Notes under the pieces: generated by a model
Databases searched by the model: none
The model's input: only the letters and a program-made list of their open reading frames with translations
Told to the model about the DNA's origin: nothing
Source: Niastella vici
GTDB taxonomy: Bacteria > Bacteroidota > Bacteroidia > Chitinophagales > Chitinophagaceae
Assembly: GCF_002077945.1 (NCBI RefSeq)
Contig: NZ_LVYD01000102.1
Coordinates: 337,998-401,997 of the forward strand
DNA length: 64,000 nucleotides
Direction: 5' to 3'
Part shown: piece after piece, positions 54,906 through 64,000 of the stretch
How the letters are laid out: the number at the start of each line of letters is the position of its first letter
How positions within the stretch are numbered: position 1 is the first letter of the stretch
Program-made: the position numbers and the translations under genes

Positions 54906-56366
54906 TTATAACTGCACAATCTGCCATTGCTGATTTCTGCCGCCATTATACGGCCATTGGATCACCGATGCGCCGTTGGTGGTAGAGGCGCTATTTACGT
55001 CAAGCGACTGGCCGCTGTTGCGGTTGGTTATCTGGAAATAGCCAAAGCCCTGATCAACGATGCGCCATTGCTGGTTGTTACCACCGCTATAATCCCATTG
55101 AATAATACCGGTGCCGGCGGTAGTAGAACTGCCGTTCACATCCAATGCTTTATTGCTGTTGCGGTTGATGATGCTGAAATAGCCATTGCCCAGGCTGGTG
55201 ATCTTCCATTGCTGGTTGTTACCACCCCAGTAATCCCATTGTATAATGGTGCCACCATTGGCCGTGGAAGAACCGTTTACATCCAGTGCCTTATTGCTGT
55301 TGCGGCAAACGATGCTGTACCAGGCCGAGCTGTTAAAGCTTCCCAACGGAAAACTTATCGAAGCGCTGCCCCAGGCATATTGCAAACGCGACAGACCCGA
55401 TGCATTGTTGGTGGTCATGCTGCTGCCGTTCCACGTTGTCAGGCTATAGCTATCGCCATCACGTAAGCCCGGCCAGTAAATACATCCCATATTGCGGGCC
55501 AGTATGCCTTCGGTCATTCCCTGGAAGTAGGCAATCTCGCGATCGCTGCCCGGTGCACCGAGATAATTCTTACCGGTGGTCATGGGAATACCAAATTCAG
55601 TTACAATGGTGCGGTCGGGATAAGCGATAGATTGAATGGCCGCCACCCAGTCGCCGGTTGTTGTTTTATTATTATCGAACCAGGTATAATTATGGTACGA
55701 TAGCAAACAGCTGCTCAACCGGCTGTCGGCGCCCACCACATTTACATTTTGCGCATAGCCCTGTCCATCAAGGATAATGCGGCCACGCGGCACCGAAGGG
55801 TAATTACTCAACCAGGTCGCATACAGGTTGTTGAGATCGGTGGAGCTGTACCCATGCGGTTCGTTCATGGGTTCAAAATACACGTGACTGTTGCTGCCAT
55901 ACTTGTTTACAATGGTTTGCCACATGCTGTAGAACTGGGAGGTATTATCAACCAACCCGTCCTGTGAGCTGCTGCCTTCCCAATAGGCCAGCACCACGTT
56001 CATGCCCCGGCTGGCCGCCAGGTCGATGGCGCCGGTATAGGCGTTCCACCAGCTTTGCGATACCGTGGCTGGGTTCACCGGCATGCGCACTGTATTGGCG
56101 CCCCGGTTTTGAAAACCGGTAAGAATATTACCCGATTTTGTTTGAACAGTAGCATAGCTGTCAGAGGAAGACAGGCCGCTGATGACCACCAGTCCGTCTT
56201 TGAAATTATCTGCCGGGTCGGCCCAGTTCACACCTTTGAAATTGTTGGTGGCGTTTACCGTTACAGTAGTGGTGTTTGGATCTGCCTGCGTTTCATTCAG
56301 TGCTGTTTGCTTTTTGGAGCAGGCTGCCAATAAGAAAATAAGCAAACAGGGAAACAGTTTTTGCAT
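54906..56366 (-). CDS. GH5 endoglycanase with C-terminal ricin-type beta-trefoil
   Basis: This lipoprotein has 486 residues from ATG 56366, where the SPII signal starts (MQKLFPCLLIFLLAACSKK); an upstream in-frame ATG adds 19 residues. The GH5 barrel (about 40-325) has acid/base E169 in FEPMNEPHG and nucleophile E257 in IVTEFGIPM. The C-terminal domain (about 350-486) has three beta-trefoil repeats with NKALDVNGSS and NQQW, a CBM13-like fold that binds sugars. The three repeats are very similar, also at DNA level. The substrate is a beta-glycan (glucan or mannan), not resolved here. It is convergent with the pectate lyase gene. Confidence 0.9.
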   Translation of the reverse strand: MQKLFPCLLIFLLAACSKKQTALNETQADPNTTTVTVNATNNFKGVNWADPADNFKDGLVVISGLSSSDSYATVQTKSGNILTGFQNRGANTVRMPVNPATVSQSWWNAYTGAIDLAASRGMNVVLAYWEGSSSQDGLVDNTSQFYSMWQTIVNKYGSNSHVYFEPMNEPHGYSSTDLNNLYATWLSNYPSVPRGRIILDGQGYAQNVNVVGADSRLSSCLLSYHNYTWFDNNKTTTGDWVAAIQSIAYPDRTIVTEFGIPMTTGKNYLGAPGSDREIAYFQGMTEGILARNMGCIYWPGLRDGDSYSLTTWNGSSMTTNNASGLSRLQYAWGSASISFPLGSFNSSAWYSIVCRNSNKALDVNGSSTANGGTIIQWDYWGGNNQQWKITSLGNGYFSIINRNSNKALDVNGSSTTAGTGIIQWDYSGGNNQQWRIVDQGFGYFQITNRNSGQSLDVNSASTTNGASVIQWPYNGGRNQQWQIVQL

Positions 56367-56567
56367 TGCAATCGTTTTTAGATGAGGTTTAATGAAAGTG
56401 CTTTTAAAATTAGCACCCGGCACTACCCGGCAGAGGGGATAAATTCCTAAAAGAAGGGGGGCAAATTGGACTGGGATGGGTGGGATATGAGGATGGATGG
56501 GCGGTTTATTCCGTTTGGGACGTTTTATGTAGAATATAAAATATTGAGGCGAACGGGGAGTTAAATT

Positions 56568-57161
56568 TTATTCCCGGTTCAAATCCCTTTTTGCCACCCA
56601 CGACATGAAAGAGATATCAGCTCCTCCCACTTCAATTATTCTATCCTTATGAGTCATGAAGCCTAGTCCATGTTCGTCATCCCATGTACAACCAAACTGG
56701 TAACCAACATAGGCAGTGTCATCTTTACTTATATTTAAAATGTGAATGGTGGAAAGCCCAATCAGGTTTGTGAATTGAGACACATTATCGACTTCAGGCA
56801 TCAATTCATCATCTTCGGCATATCCGTAATGCTCCTGTATATTTTTGTATTCCTTAAGTAGCCCCTGAAGGAGGGCTGCTTTTATTTTCTCCTGATGCTG
56901 CGTTAAATAGTTATATGCATTTACATGATCCCCCGTTACTTTCGGGTCATCATCCCCCATATCGGCGCCAATGTTAAGTTTCACCGTCCCGTCTGATTCC
57001 TGATTACCATCGTTAGAACCATAGTCACCCTGCCTGCTTTGAAAACCCTTCCACGATTCCAAAACGACAAATCCTTCAATTGTTAAAAACTCGTAATTGC
57101 CCGACTCATACTTTTTCAATGAAAGATTGGGGATCTTGTCAGCGGGATTTTCCATTTGCAT
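56568..57161 (-). CDS. Hypothetical acidic protein, DUF6985-like
   Basis: This 197-residue soluble protein has no signal peptide. The C-terminal part (YVGYQFGCTWDDEHGLGFMT and a following DRIIEVGGADISF) resembles the DUF6985 type, seen from memory and not by search. The N-terminal half is acidic and Gly/Asp-rich (DMGDDDPKVTGDH). Such proteins are sometimes near toxin-immunity loci, but none is visible here. It stands alone between the GH5 gene and a divergent AraC regulator. Confidence 0.6.
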   Translation of the reverse strand: MQMENPADKIPNLSLKKYESGNYEFLTIEGFVVLESWKGFQSRQGDYGSNDGNQESDGTVKLNIGADMGDDDPKVTGDHVNAYNYLTQHQEKIKAALLQGLLKEYKNIQEHYGYAEDDELMPEVDNVSQFTNLIGLSTIHILNISKDDTAYVGYQFGCTWDDEHGLGFMTHKDRIIEVGGADISFMSWVAKRDLNRE

Positions 57162-57329
57162 ATTTAATTTGATTTTATAGAATATTTGAATTCGGCTTTT
57201 TATTTCAATTGACTGTTCCTGATCAACAGCAAAATACGAATTCCATTGGTTTATGGTCTTACTATTCTGTTATGTTTGGGGGCAAATAACGATAAACGCA
57301 GATCATAAAATACTCCGTACCTTACATAA

Positions 57330-58277
57330 ATGATTTTCCATGAATTTCCCGATCTTGGCTGGCTGAAAAGCCAGATAGCCCAGGGCTTTGGCAACCGGTT
57401 GGGATGGGGCAATCTTCAACTTGATAGCGAAGGTTTTCCCAGTGTCATCATTCATACGAAGGTCAATGAATGTTACCGGCCTGATATCAAAGGACCATTT
57501 TCATTCTTTCTGAATATAAAAGGAAATAGCCTCTGCAGTGTTGACCGCAATACTACCCGCATTGACGAGGACAATTATTTTGTAAGCAATCGCTCCCAGT
57601 TGTATACCCTGCAGGTTGAAGAAGATTCCCATGCTACCGAAACTTTCAACATCCATTTCGGGGAATTCTTCAGCGAATCTGTTCTTAATTCCCTGGTAAC
57701 GCCAGCACACAGAATTCTGGACGCGGGTGCCGGAAAACAATTGTCGCCGGTTTCGTTCTTTAACCAGTTACACCGTCGCGATGCAACCTTCAATGCCCTG
57801 ATACGGTCGATACTTATTTCACAAAAAGAAGGATTTAATAAACTCCGGTTCGAAGAACAGCTCACAGCCCTGTTAACCTATCATTTGCAGCAACACCATC
57901 ACATTGCTGAAATGGTAAATAACCTGCCACCGGTGAAAAAGACCACCCGGGTAGAACTCTACAAACGCCTTTCCCGCGCCATGGATGTACTTCGTTCCGG
58001 TTTTTGCGGCGAAATAAGCCTTGACCAGCTTGCAGCGGAAGCCTGTTTGAGCAAATATCATTTCTTACGATTGTTCAGGACAGCGTATGGCCTGTCGCCT
58101 TATCAATATATGCAGCAGCTGCGCATCGAAAAAGCCAGGACTTTACTCGCTGACTCCGGCAAACCTGTAGCTGACATTGCCATGTTGTTGGGGTTCGATA
58201 ATAGCCAGTCATTCAGCCGGTTGTTTTTCCAGAAGATGGGCCTCTACCCCACTCAATACAGGCTGCAGACAAAATAG
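57330..58277 (+). CDS. AraC-family transcriptional regulator
   Basis: This 315-residue regulator has an N-terminal ligand-binding, probably cupin-like domain (about 1-190; VIIHTKVNECYRPDIKGPF) and a C-terminal AraC double HTH (about 205-312; LAAEACLSKYHFLRLFRTAYG and IAMLLGFDNSQSFSRLFFQKMG). It is followed after 61 bp by a membrane protein gene on the same strand and lies beside a divergent TonB-dependent receptor gene, a layout common for siderophore uptake. Its ligand is unknown. Confidence 0.9.
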   Translation: MIFHEFPDLGWLKSQIAQGFGNRLGWGNLQLDSEGFPSVIIHTKVNECYRPDIKGPFSFFLNIKGNSLCSVDRNTTRIDEDNYFVSNRSQLYTLQVEEDSHATETFNIHFGEFFSESVLNSLVTPAHRILDAGAGKQLSPVSFFNQLHRRDATFNALIRSILISQKEGFNKLRFEEQLTALLTYHLQQHHHIAEMVNNLPPVKKTTRVELYKRLSRAMDVLRSGFCGEISLDQLAAEACLSKYHFLRLFRTAYGLSPYQYMQQLRIEKARTLLADSGKPVADIAMLLGFDNSQSFSRLFFQKMGLYPTQYRLQTK

Positions 58278-58338
58278 CAATTTTGGTTATGGGGTAATTC
58301 ACCGCACTTTGGAACTTTGTATCCTCAATCTTTCAATT

Positions 58339-59004
58339 ATGTCCAGATCTGTTTTTCGCACCACCGCCCTCCTGCTCACCGGCTGGATCATACTGCTCGG
58401 CATCCTGTCGAGCCGTGGTTTCTTCAGCGATTTTACGCGCCTGCCACCCCGGCTGATCATCGCCCTGCTGGTACCATTACCCGCGGTGCTGCTCTTTACG
58501 CGCTCAAAGGCGGGCAAACAGTTGTTGCAGCATATTCAACCCCAATGGTTGCTCTACCTGCAATCATTTCGCATCCTGGTTGAAGTGGCATTATGGATGC
58601 TCGTGCGCAATGGAGCGCTGCCGGTGCAAATGAGTTTTGAAGGCCGCAATTTCGATGTGCTCAGTGGCCTGCTTGCCATCCCTGTAGGCTACTATTGTTT
58701 TGTAAAGAAGAGCTGGCCACCGGTTATAGTGCTGTTATACAATATTGCCGGTCTTGCGCTGCTCCTGAATATTGTCACTATTTCCTCCTTGTCACTGCCT
58801 ACTCCCCTACGTGCTTTTCATAACCAGCCCGATAGTTCGCTGGTGACAACATTTCCTTTTATTTATCTGCCCGGTGTGCTCGTGCCGTTGGCCTATACGC
58901 TTCATATCTTTTCGCTCAGGCAATGGAGTTTGGTTCGCGGTTCTGCCACAAACCCAGTGAAAAAAAGGGACGTTCTAAACAACCGTTCGGAACGTTTTAC
59001 TTAA
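58339..59004 (+). CDS. Hypothetical multi-pass membrane protein
   Basis: This 221-residue protein has about six hydrophobic segments (ALLLTGWIILLGILSS, LIIALLVPLPAVLLF, FRILVEVALWMLV, VIVLLYNIAGLALLLNIV and FIYLPGVLVPLAYTLHIF). A longer frame begins upstream but overlaps the AraC gene, so I start at ATG 58339, where the first membrane segment follows. No family was recognised. It is probably in one transcript with the AraC gene. Confidence 0.75.
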   Translation: MSRSVFRTTALLLTGWIILLGILSSRGFFSDFTRLPPRLIIALLVPLPAVLLFTRSKAGKQLLQHIQPQWLLYLQSFRILVEVALWMLVRNGALPVQMSFEGRNFDVLSGLLAIPVGYYCFVKKSWPPVIVLLYNIAGLALLLNIVTISSLSLPTPLRAFHNQPDSSLVTTFPFIYLPGVLVPLAYTLHIFSLRQWSLVRGSATNPVKKRDVLNNRSERFT

Positions 59005-59046
59005 ATGATAAACTATTGCGGCAGCTTTGTGCCAGCCAGCACAAAA

Positions 59047-59068
59047 AAACCTCTCCGAAGAGAGGTTT
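59047..59068 (-). terminator. Intrinsic terminator of the TonB-dependent receptor gene
   Basis: The arms AAACCTCTC and GAGAGGTTT are perfect around a CGAA loop. On the minus strand the stem is followed by a T run. It lies 26 bp after the receptor stop and may also serve the convergent membrane protein gene. Confidence 0.85.
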
Positions 59069-59093
59069 GCGCACCTTGTTCCAATATTTGCAA

Positions 59094-61373
59094 TTACCTG
59101 AAATTATATTTTAGATTTAATCCGCCAAACAGCACCGGCTTCAGCGGCGCCGGGATATAGGCATCGGGTAGCTGATTTACAAAGATCATTAACGGGTATT
59201 GCACTTTCCCGATATTGTTCAACCCCAACGAGGCATCTACCTCAAATCGCCGGGCAATGTTTTGGTGAAAACCCATTTTACCATTAAGCAGGTTGTATGA
59301 AGAACTCTTGTTTACGCCATCCGATGTAATAAAAACATCGCTTCTGTAAGAATAGCTCATACTTACATACAGGCCGGGCTTTGTGGTAACGTCTATTCCA
59401 ACATTTGTGGAGATCTTTGGCACGCCGGCCACTGTTTTCCCACTATAATCTGCTGTGCTGATATTATTCGTGGTACTGCCTGTTTGAAATATAAAATTAT
59501 TGCCATAATTAAAATCCGACCAGGTGAGGTTAGCAAAAGGGGCCACACCGGTCAACAAGCCATGACCATCTTTCACTACAAACCATTTTAACCAGGTTTC
59601 CATTCCGTTATGCACCTGGTCTCCACCATTCACTACGTAACTATAGGCTGTTGTGGTGTTATTCAGTTGCATGGCAACAGTCGTCATCTTATTGCCGAAT
59701 TTCGTATGGAACAGGGAGAGCTGATAAGCCAGCCTGTTTTTAAACAAAGCGCCTTTTGTTCCTATTTCAAACTGATCCCCTACCTCCGGTTTCAGTGCAC
59801 TGTTTATTCTGCCCGTTGCCGGGGTAGCCGGTGAGGTTACAACCGGTGTGGTGATAAAAAAGTAAGCGCTTGCCGGCGCCTTATATCCCCTGCTGTAGGC
59901 AGCATACACAGACAAAGCCTCATTAAATACTTTATTGATGGCAATGTGTGGCGATACCATTTGCTTATACGATGTATCGTAGTGCGAAGGCCTGGCAGCC
60001 GTTTCGGGGTTGAAACGATCATCCAACGAAATTCGCTGGCGGCTAAGGCCCACGCCTGCAGTCAAAGAAAACTGGTATGGCAAAGCCAGTGTCCATTCTG
60101 TAAATAAATTGGAAGTACCCGTTACCGTGAACATGTTCGATGTAGTGGCGTTAACCACCCAGTAAGGTTTTCCCATAATCCACGGGGTGGTGGTAGTATC
60201 GCCGGGGTTTTGTTTCATACTGTAGCCAACGGTCTGCGCCACCTGGCCCTGCATTTCAATACCGGCGATGCCGCTTAATGTAATGGCATCATTCAACAGC
60301 ACTTTTGCACCGAATGAAGAACGAAAACCATAATTCAGCGCTGTCTTGTCCGTCCACCCGCCGGCAGAGCTGGCATCGCTTCTGTACCCCGAGCCAAATA
60401 CAGCTGTGGTATTGTATAATTTTTCATTGAAATTAATTGTATGCGCCATTCCGCCCCTGAAGCTGTTAATATGGCTATGCCCATTTCTTTTTATGTATTC
60501 AATATTGCCTGAATAATCTTTGGCTGCATATTGATCGAGGGTGAGTTCGCCGAGGCGTTCGTCATAACTGTTGGTATAGCTGAAAAAAGTGCTTAACTCC
60601 TGTAGGGGATTCAGGTCAAAGGCAGTAAGCAGGTTTACGAAATCTTTATTTGAGTTGTTATGTATGGAAAAGCCAGCTGATCTTTGTTTGGCGTAGCTCA
60701 ATGACAGGGCTGCCCGGTCGGTTGCCGTTTGCAAGCGGGTCGTGTACCGCTGAAGGCCATAATTGCCCAGCATAACATCCTGCTGCATAGTTGTTCTCCC
60801 TTTTTCGGGTTGTATCATTTTCATATTTACTACACCGGCAATCGCCTGTCCGTACAAGGTGCCCGCAGGTCCTTTAATGATCTCTACATTGCCTAATGAA
60901 CCATAATCTATATCATCAAGCAGGGTAATGCCTTCTGCGTCGGTTACCGGAATGCCATTGAGATACACTTTGTAACCCTGCCCGTCGAAATTGCTGCTGA
61001 TGCCGCGCGCGCCGCGCGTGCCATTCCCATAGCCGCGAATATTAAATTGCTGCCCGCCCGATACACTTCTGCGTTGCATGGATACACCGGGCACATTGCT
61101 ATTAATGGCGTCATCGAGAAAAATGCCCTGCCCACGTTTTAACTCTGTTGTTTTCAGAGTGGCGATGGATGCAGGTTGGTACAGCAAAGATTTGTTCTGG
61201 CCCGCTGTGGCTGTTACCTCCACCTCATCGAGCAGCCTGACAGATGCTGCGGCTACCTGCTTGTTGACCGGTGTATCAACGACCTTTCCTTTTATTATGG
61301 TTGGGTTGTTGGTTTGACTGTAACACAAATGACCTGTAATAAATAACAGCAAGTACAAAAATGGTTTCTTCAT
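59094..61373 (-). CDS. TonB-dependent outer membrane receptor
   Basis: This 759-residue receptor has a signal peptide from ATG 61373 (MKKPFLYLLLFITGHLCYSQ); 14 upstream residues in frame are less likely. A short remnant of a regulatory-like domain (IIKGKVVDTPVNK) leads to a plug with VEVTATAGQNKSLLYQPASI, INSNVPGVSMQRRSVSGG and GNVEIIKGPAGTLYGQAIAG. The barrel ends with LFGGLNLKYNFR. It is the FecA/FhuA-like type rather than SusC. With the AraC regulator on the opposite side it may import a siderophore or cofactor; this is inference. A terminator follows. Confidence 0.92.
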   Translation of the reverse strand: MKKPFLYLLLFITGHLCYSQTNNPTIIKGKVVDTPVNKQVAAASVRLLDEVEVTATAGQNKSLLYQPASIATLKTTELKRGQGIFLDDAINSNVPGVSMQRRSVSGGQQFNIRGYGNGTRGARGISSNFDGQGYKVYLNGIPVTDAEGITLLDDIDYGSLGNVEIIKGPAGTLYGQAIAGVVNMKMIQPEKGRTTMQQDVMLGNYGLQRYTTRLQTATDRAALSLSYAKQRSAGFSIHNNSNKDFVNLLTAFDLNPLQELSTFFSYTNSYDERLGELTLDQYAAKDYSGNIEYIKRNGHSHINSFRGGMAHTINFNEKLYNTTAVFGSGYRSDASSAGGWTDKTALNYGFRSSFGAKVLLNDAITLSGIAGIEMQGQVAQTVGYSMKQNPGDTTTTPWIMGKPYWVVNATTSNMFTVTGTSNLFTEWTLALPYQFSLTAGVGLSRQRISLDDRFNPETAARPSHYDTSYKQMVSPHIAINKVFNEALSVYAAYSRGYKAPASAYFFITTPVVTSPATPATGRINSALKPEVGDQFEIGTKGALFKNRLAYQLSLFHTKFGNKMTTVAMQLNNTTTAYSYVVNGGDQVHNGMETWLKWFVVKDGHGLLTGVAPFANLTWSDFNYGNNFIFQTGSTTNNISTADYSGKTVAGVPKISTNVGIDVTTKPGLYVSMSYSYRSDVFITSDGVNKSSSYNLLNGKMGFHQNIARRFEVDASLGLNNIGKVQYPLMIFVNQLPDAYIPAPLKPVLFGGLNLKYNFR

Positions 61374-61575
61374 AAATATTAGTATAGAGATAAATTTCGA
61401 AAGCCGCAAAGACACGATTTTTTTTATTCCAGCCGGATCGTAATAGTTGGATAAAAGCTGGACATGGCATTCGGCGCCACCTGGGGCAATGAGACGCTGA
61501 ATATTCCTGATTTTACCTGTAGTAATAGTTGTATGGTAGAAATTAAACTATATGTAAAAAATATTTATTTGATTT

Positions 61576-61582
61576 TACTTTG
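61576..61582 (+). promoter_or_regulatory. Candidate -7 box of the Asp-box propeller gene
   Basis: TACTTTG followed by CCCG resembles the -7 candidate of the first susC (TACTTTGC). It lies 45 bp before the start codon. Confidence 0.3.
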
Positions 61583-61627
61583 CCCGCTTAAAACCAGTTC
61601 CAAACTAATTTCATTTTTACCCAACCC

Positions 61628-64000
61628 ATGAGAAAATCAATTATTGGTACCCTATTGCTTTTATTGACAGCAACCGGTACCCTGTATGCACAAACAGGGA
61701 CGGGCAGTAGAAGAAGCGCCATTTTCAACCTTCCGCCTTCTGTGCCTGTTCCCTGTTGGGTCACACTTTGTGATTGGGAGCATCCCAACATTCATAAAAT
61801 TGATTCCACCATTGAAGCATGCGAAAAAAACGAGGTTCATGCAAAAACAGGGGAAGAAGAAGAGAACGATGAAGAACCCTATCGCGTGGCTTATACCCGG
61901 TGGCGAAAGAAAATAGCGCCTTTCATCCGGGCAAACGGCGCTGTAGTGGAAGAACCAGGTTATTACAACCGGTTACTCGGCGCCGCTATCAATGCGCAGG
62001 GGAACAAAAATGCCAGGGTAGCTGCAACAACAGCGAACGGCAACTGGGCGATACTGGGTCCCATTGAAACTTATGATGCAAGCAAAAACAAAGATCCCCA
62101 CCAGGCTAATATTTATACCCTGGCTATTGCCCCTTCCAATCCTGCCATAATATACGCGGGAGCCGAAACAGGCGCCATCTACCGGTCAACAGATAAAGGC
62201 CTTCATTGGGCAAGCATCAGTGATAATTTGCCGCCATTTACTGCTACTTCCATCGCGGTCGATCCCGCCAATGCCAATACTGTTTATGCCATTTCGTATG
62301 ACGGGCAGCTTATTAAATCTATCAATGCCGGGGCTTCCTGGACGTTCCTTACCGCTTACCAGGGCGGCACATCCGAAAAGATCACCATCAACAAAACTAC
62401 CGGCGCCATTTTAGTGGCCGGCCAAACAGGGGTGTTTTTCAGTAATAACGGCGGTTCCTCGTGGCAACCGGCCAACGGCATCAGTGCAGACCGGGTGTAT
62501 GATGTGGAGATCAACGCCCTTAACCCAAACATAGTATATGCGGTAAGCGCCCAGCCGAATGGTACCAATTCGCTCACTATTTTCCGGTCTGTGAACGGGG
62601 GCGTCAGCTTTACCGCTGTTAACTCCGCAGCGTTGAATAATATTCATTGCCATGGAGCCAGGTTTGGCGTTACCCCGGCTAACGGCAATACGGTCTATTG
62701 CATCAATCTCGATGATGACCTTCCTGAACTGTTCAAAAGCACCGATGGAGGAATAAGCTGGAACATTACCGCAACCGGCAAATCAACCGCCCTTGATATG
62801 GACAACAACCAGGGTTTCTACGACCTCGATATCATGGTTTCCCCTAACAACGAGAACCAGTTGATAACGGGCTCCTACTATGCGTTAAAGTCTGTTGATG
62901 GCGGTTTCAACTTTACCAGGTTAAGCGACATACCTTTTCGCCTGCATGCCGATATCCAATGCATGCGGAGCAACGGTAACGATGCCTGGATCACCACTGA
63001 CGGCGGCGTTAATTATTCAACCGATTTTTTTACCAGTGTCAGCAACTGGTCGGTGCGCAATAACGGACTCACCAGTTCCGAGTTCTGGGGTTTTGGGCAG
63101 GGATGGGACCAGGATATTGTAGTAGGAGGCCGCTATCATAACGGCGATGTTGCCCTGTTTGAAAACTATGGCGCAGGCAATTCTTTGTACATGGGCGGGG
63201 CGGAAGCGGCTACCGGGCATGTTTTTCATGGCCAGAAAAACATGGTAGGCTTCAATGACGAGGGAACCAAACAAATGCCATCCTCCCTTCCGGGAAGCAT
63301 GATCTATGCCGAATATGCTAATACCTTATGGCCGCAGGATGACTGGTATGGCACCCTTTCAAGCAAACTGATGATCGATCCGCGCTACAGCAATACCTTC
63401 TATGTAGGCAGGGATAATATTCTGTGGAAATCAATTAACCGGGGCGTTTCATACAGTGCGTTGCACGACTTTGGCGGCAGGGTGTGGCGGTTTGATATTG
63501 CCCGAAGCAATTCAAATGTCATGTACCTGTGTGCGGAGAACGGCGTGTATAAAACGACTGATGGCGGCGCCTCGTGGACAACCTTATCGCTTCCATCGGG
63601 TGTAACATATAGTTTTTACAATGCCGATATTGCTGTTGACCAGTTAAATGAGAATACGGTCTTTTTATGCATGGCCCAGGGCGACGCTGGCAACAAAGTC
63701 TTCAAATCCATCAATGGCGGTGCAGACTGGACCAATTATACCGGTAGCCTTACCAACGCGCCCATTGCCTTTATAACGCCCCAGGCAGGCACCAACGGCG
63801 GGGTTTACGCGTTTTCCAATAATGCGCCGGCAAAAGTCTATTACCGGGATAATACGATGGCTGACTGGGTTGACTACAGCAACGGGTTGCCGCTGAATTT
63901 TGCCTGCAACCAGGGCGGAATTATTTTTTACCGCGATAGCAAGTTGCGCATTGCAGGCAACAGGGGCGTATGGGAATCGCCGTTATTCGGCGCCGGAACG
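61628..64000 (+). CDS. Large exported Asp-box (BNR/sortilin-like) propeller protein, partial
   Basis: An open frame of 791 codons starts at ATG 61628 and runs past the window end without a stop. A signal peptide (about 1-22, ending LYAQ) precedes a short charged region rich in Glu, then propeller repeats. At least nine Asp-box motifs are visible: STDKGLHW (residue 187), SINAGASW, SNNGGSSW, SVNGGVSF, STDGGISW, SVDGGFNF, SINRGVSY, TTDGGASW and SINGGADW. Such proteins resemble sialidase/sortilin-like propellers and in this phylum are often secreted with a C-terminal sorting domain, which would lie outside the window. Function is unknown. Confidence 0.85.
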   Translation, partial: MRKSIIGTLLLLLTATGTLYAQTGTGSRRSAIFNLPPSVPVPCWVTLCDWEHPNIHKIDSTIEACEKNEVHAKTGEEEENDEEPYRVAYTRWRKKIAPFIRANGAVVEEPGYYNRLLGAAINAQGNKNARVAATTANGNWAILGPIETYDASKNKDPHQANIYTLAIAPSNPAIIYAGAETGAIYRSTDKGLHWASISDNLPPFTATSIAVDPANANTVYAISYDGQLIKSINAGASWTFLTAYQGGTSEKITINKTTGAILVAGQTGVFFSNNGGSSWQPANGISADRVYDVEINALNPNIVYAVSAQPNGTNSLTIFRSVNGGVSFTAVNSAALNNIHCHGARFGVTPANGNTVYCINLDDDLPELFKSTDGGISWNITATGKSTALDMDNNQGFYDLDIMVSPNNENQLITGSYYALKSVDGGFNFTRLSDIPFRLHADIQCMRSNGNDAWITTDGGVNYSTDFFTSVSNWSVRNNGLTSSEFWGFGQGWDQDIVVGGRYHNGDVALFENYGAGNSLYMGGAEAATGHVFHGQKNMVGFNDEGTKQMPSSLPGSMIYAEYANTLWPQDDWYGTLSSKLMIDPRYSNTFYVGRDNILWKSINRGVSYSALHDFGGRVWRFDIARSNSNVMYLCAENGVYKTTDGGASWTTLSLPSGVTYSFYNADIAVDQLNENTVFLCMAQGDAGNKVFKSINGGADWTNYTGSLTNAPIAFITPQAGTNGGVYAFSNNAPAKVYYRDNTMADWVDYSNGLPLNFACNQGGIIFYRDSKLRIAGNRGVWESPLFGAGT

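Noticed and set aside
56100..56130. Possible frameshift in the GH5 gene start region
   Set aside because: The reading frame is continuous from the lipoprotein signal to the lectin domain; no disruption is present.

Overview
The window looks like a chromosome segment of a Bacteroidota bacterium, most likely a soil or plant-associated member of the Chitinophagaceae (Niastella/Chitinophaga-like; inferred, no rRNA or marker gene is present). The reasons are two SusC/SusD pairs, a one-protein hybrid two-component system, propeller-type sensor kinases, SPII lipoproteins ending in SCKK or similar, -7 boxes of the TAnnTTTG type and an almost complete lack of Shine-Dalgarno sequences. No rRNA, tRNA, insertion sequence, prophage or CRISPR array was seen.

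Region 1 (1-12.6 kb) is an unusual signalling and protease island. It holds a LuxR-type response regulator, an unknown small protein, a clostripain-like (C11) cysteine peptidase whose start codon overlaps that of a divergent propeller sensor kinase, a tightly overlapping trio (membrane protein, signal-less trypsin-like peptidase, secreted protein ending in a predicted barrel) and a membrane-anchored LRR-Roc-COR (Roco) GTPase. This is my best candidate for an undescribed system, possibly stress or conflict related. That function is inference from domain content only.

Region 2 (13.1-27.6 kb) is a polysaccharide utilization locus: GH51 arabinofuranosidase, hybrid two-component regulator, SusC, SusD and GH2 beta-galactosidase. 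Region 3 (27.7-40 kb) is mixed: a GOB-like B3 metallo-beta-lactamase, a beta-trefoil/zincin lipoprotein, a DinB-fold protein, an outer membrane barrel receptor, a small exported protein and a complete RND efflux operon (adaptor, pump, outer membrane factor).

Region 4 (40-48 kb) has a 21-bp tandem array lying between a predicted promoter and terminator, a second SusD/SusC pair without enzymes, and a GapN-like aldehyde dehydrogenase that seems to lack the usual catalytic glutamate. Region 5 (48.3-56.4 kb) adds carbohydrate enzymes: GH2, GH43, PL1 pectate lyase and GH5 with a beta-trefoil lectin, plus a DJ-1/AraC regulator. Together with region 2 the enzyme set suggests pectin with arabinan and galactan side chains. 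Region 6 (56.5-64 kb) has an unknown protein, an AraC regulator, a small membrane protein, a TonB-dependent receptor and a large Asp-box (BNR) propeller protein that runs off the window end.

Across the intergenic gaps there is a dispersed family of imperfect palindromes whose arms are tandem 7-mers, with a related central core. At least five copies are visible. This is the clearest candidate for an undescribed DNA element.
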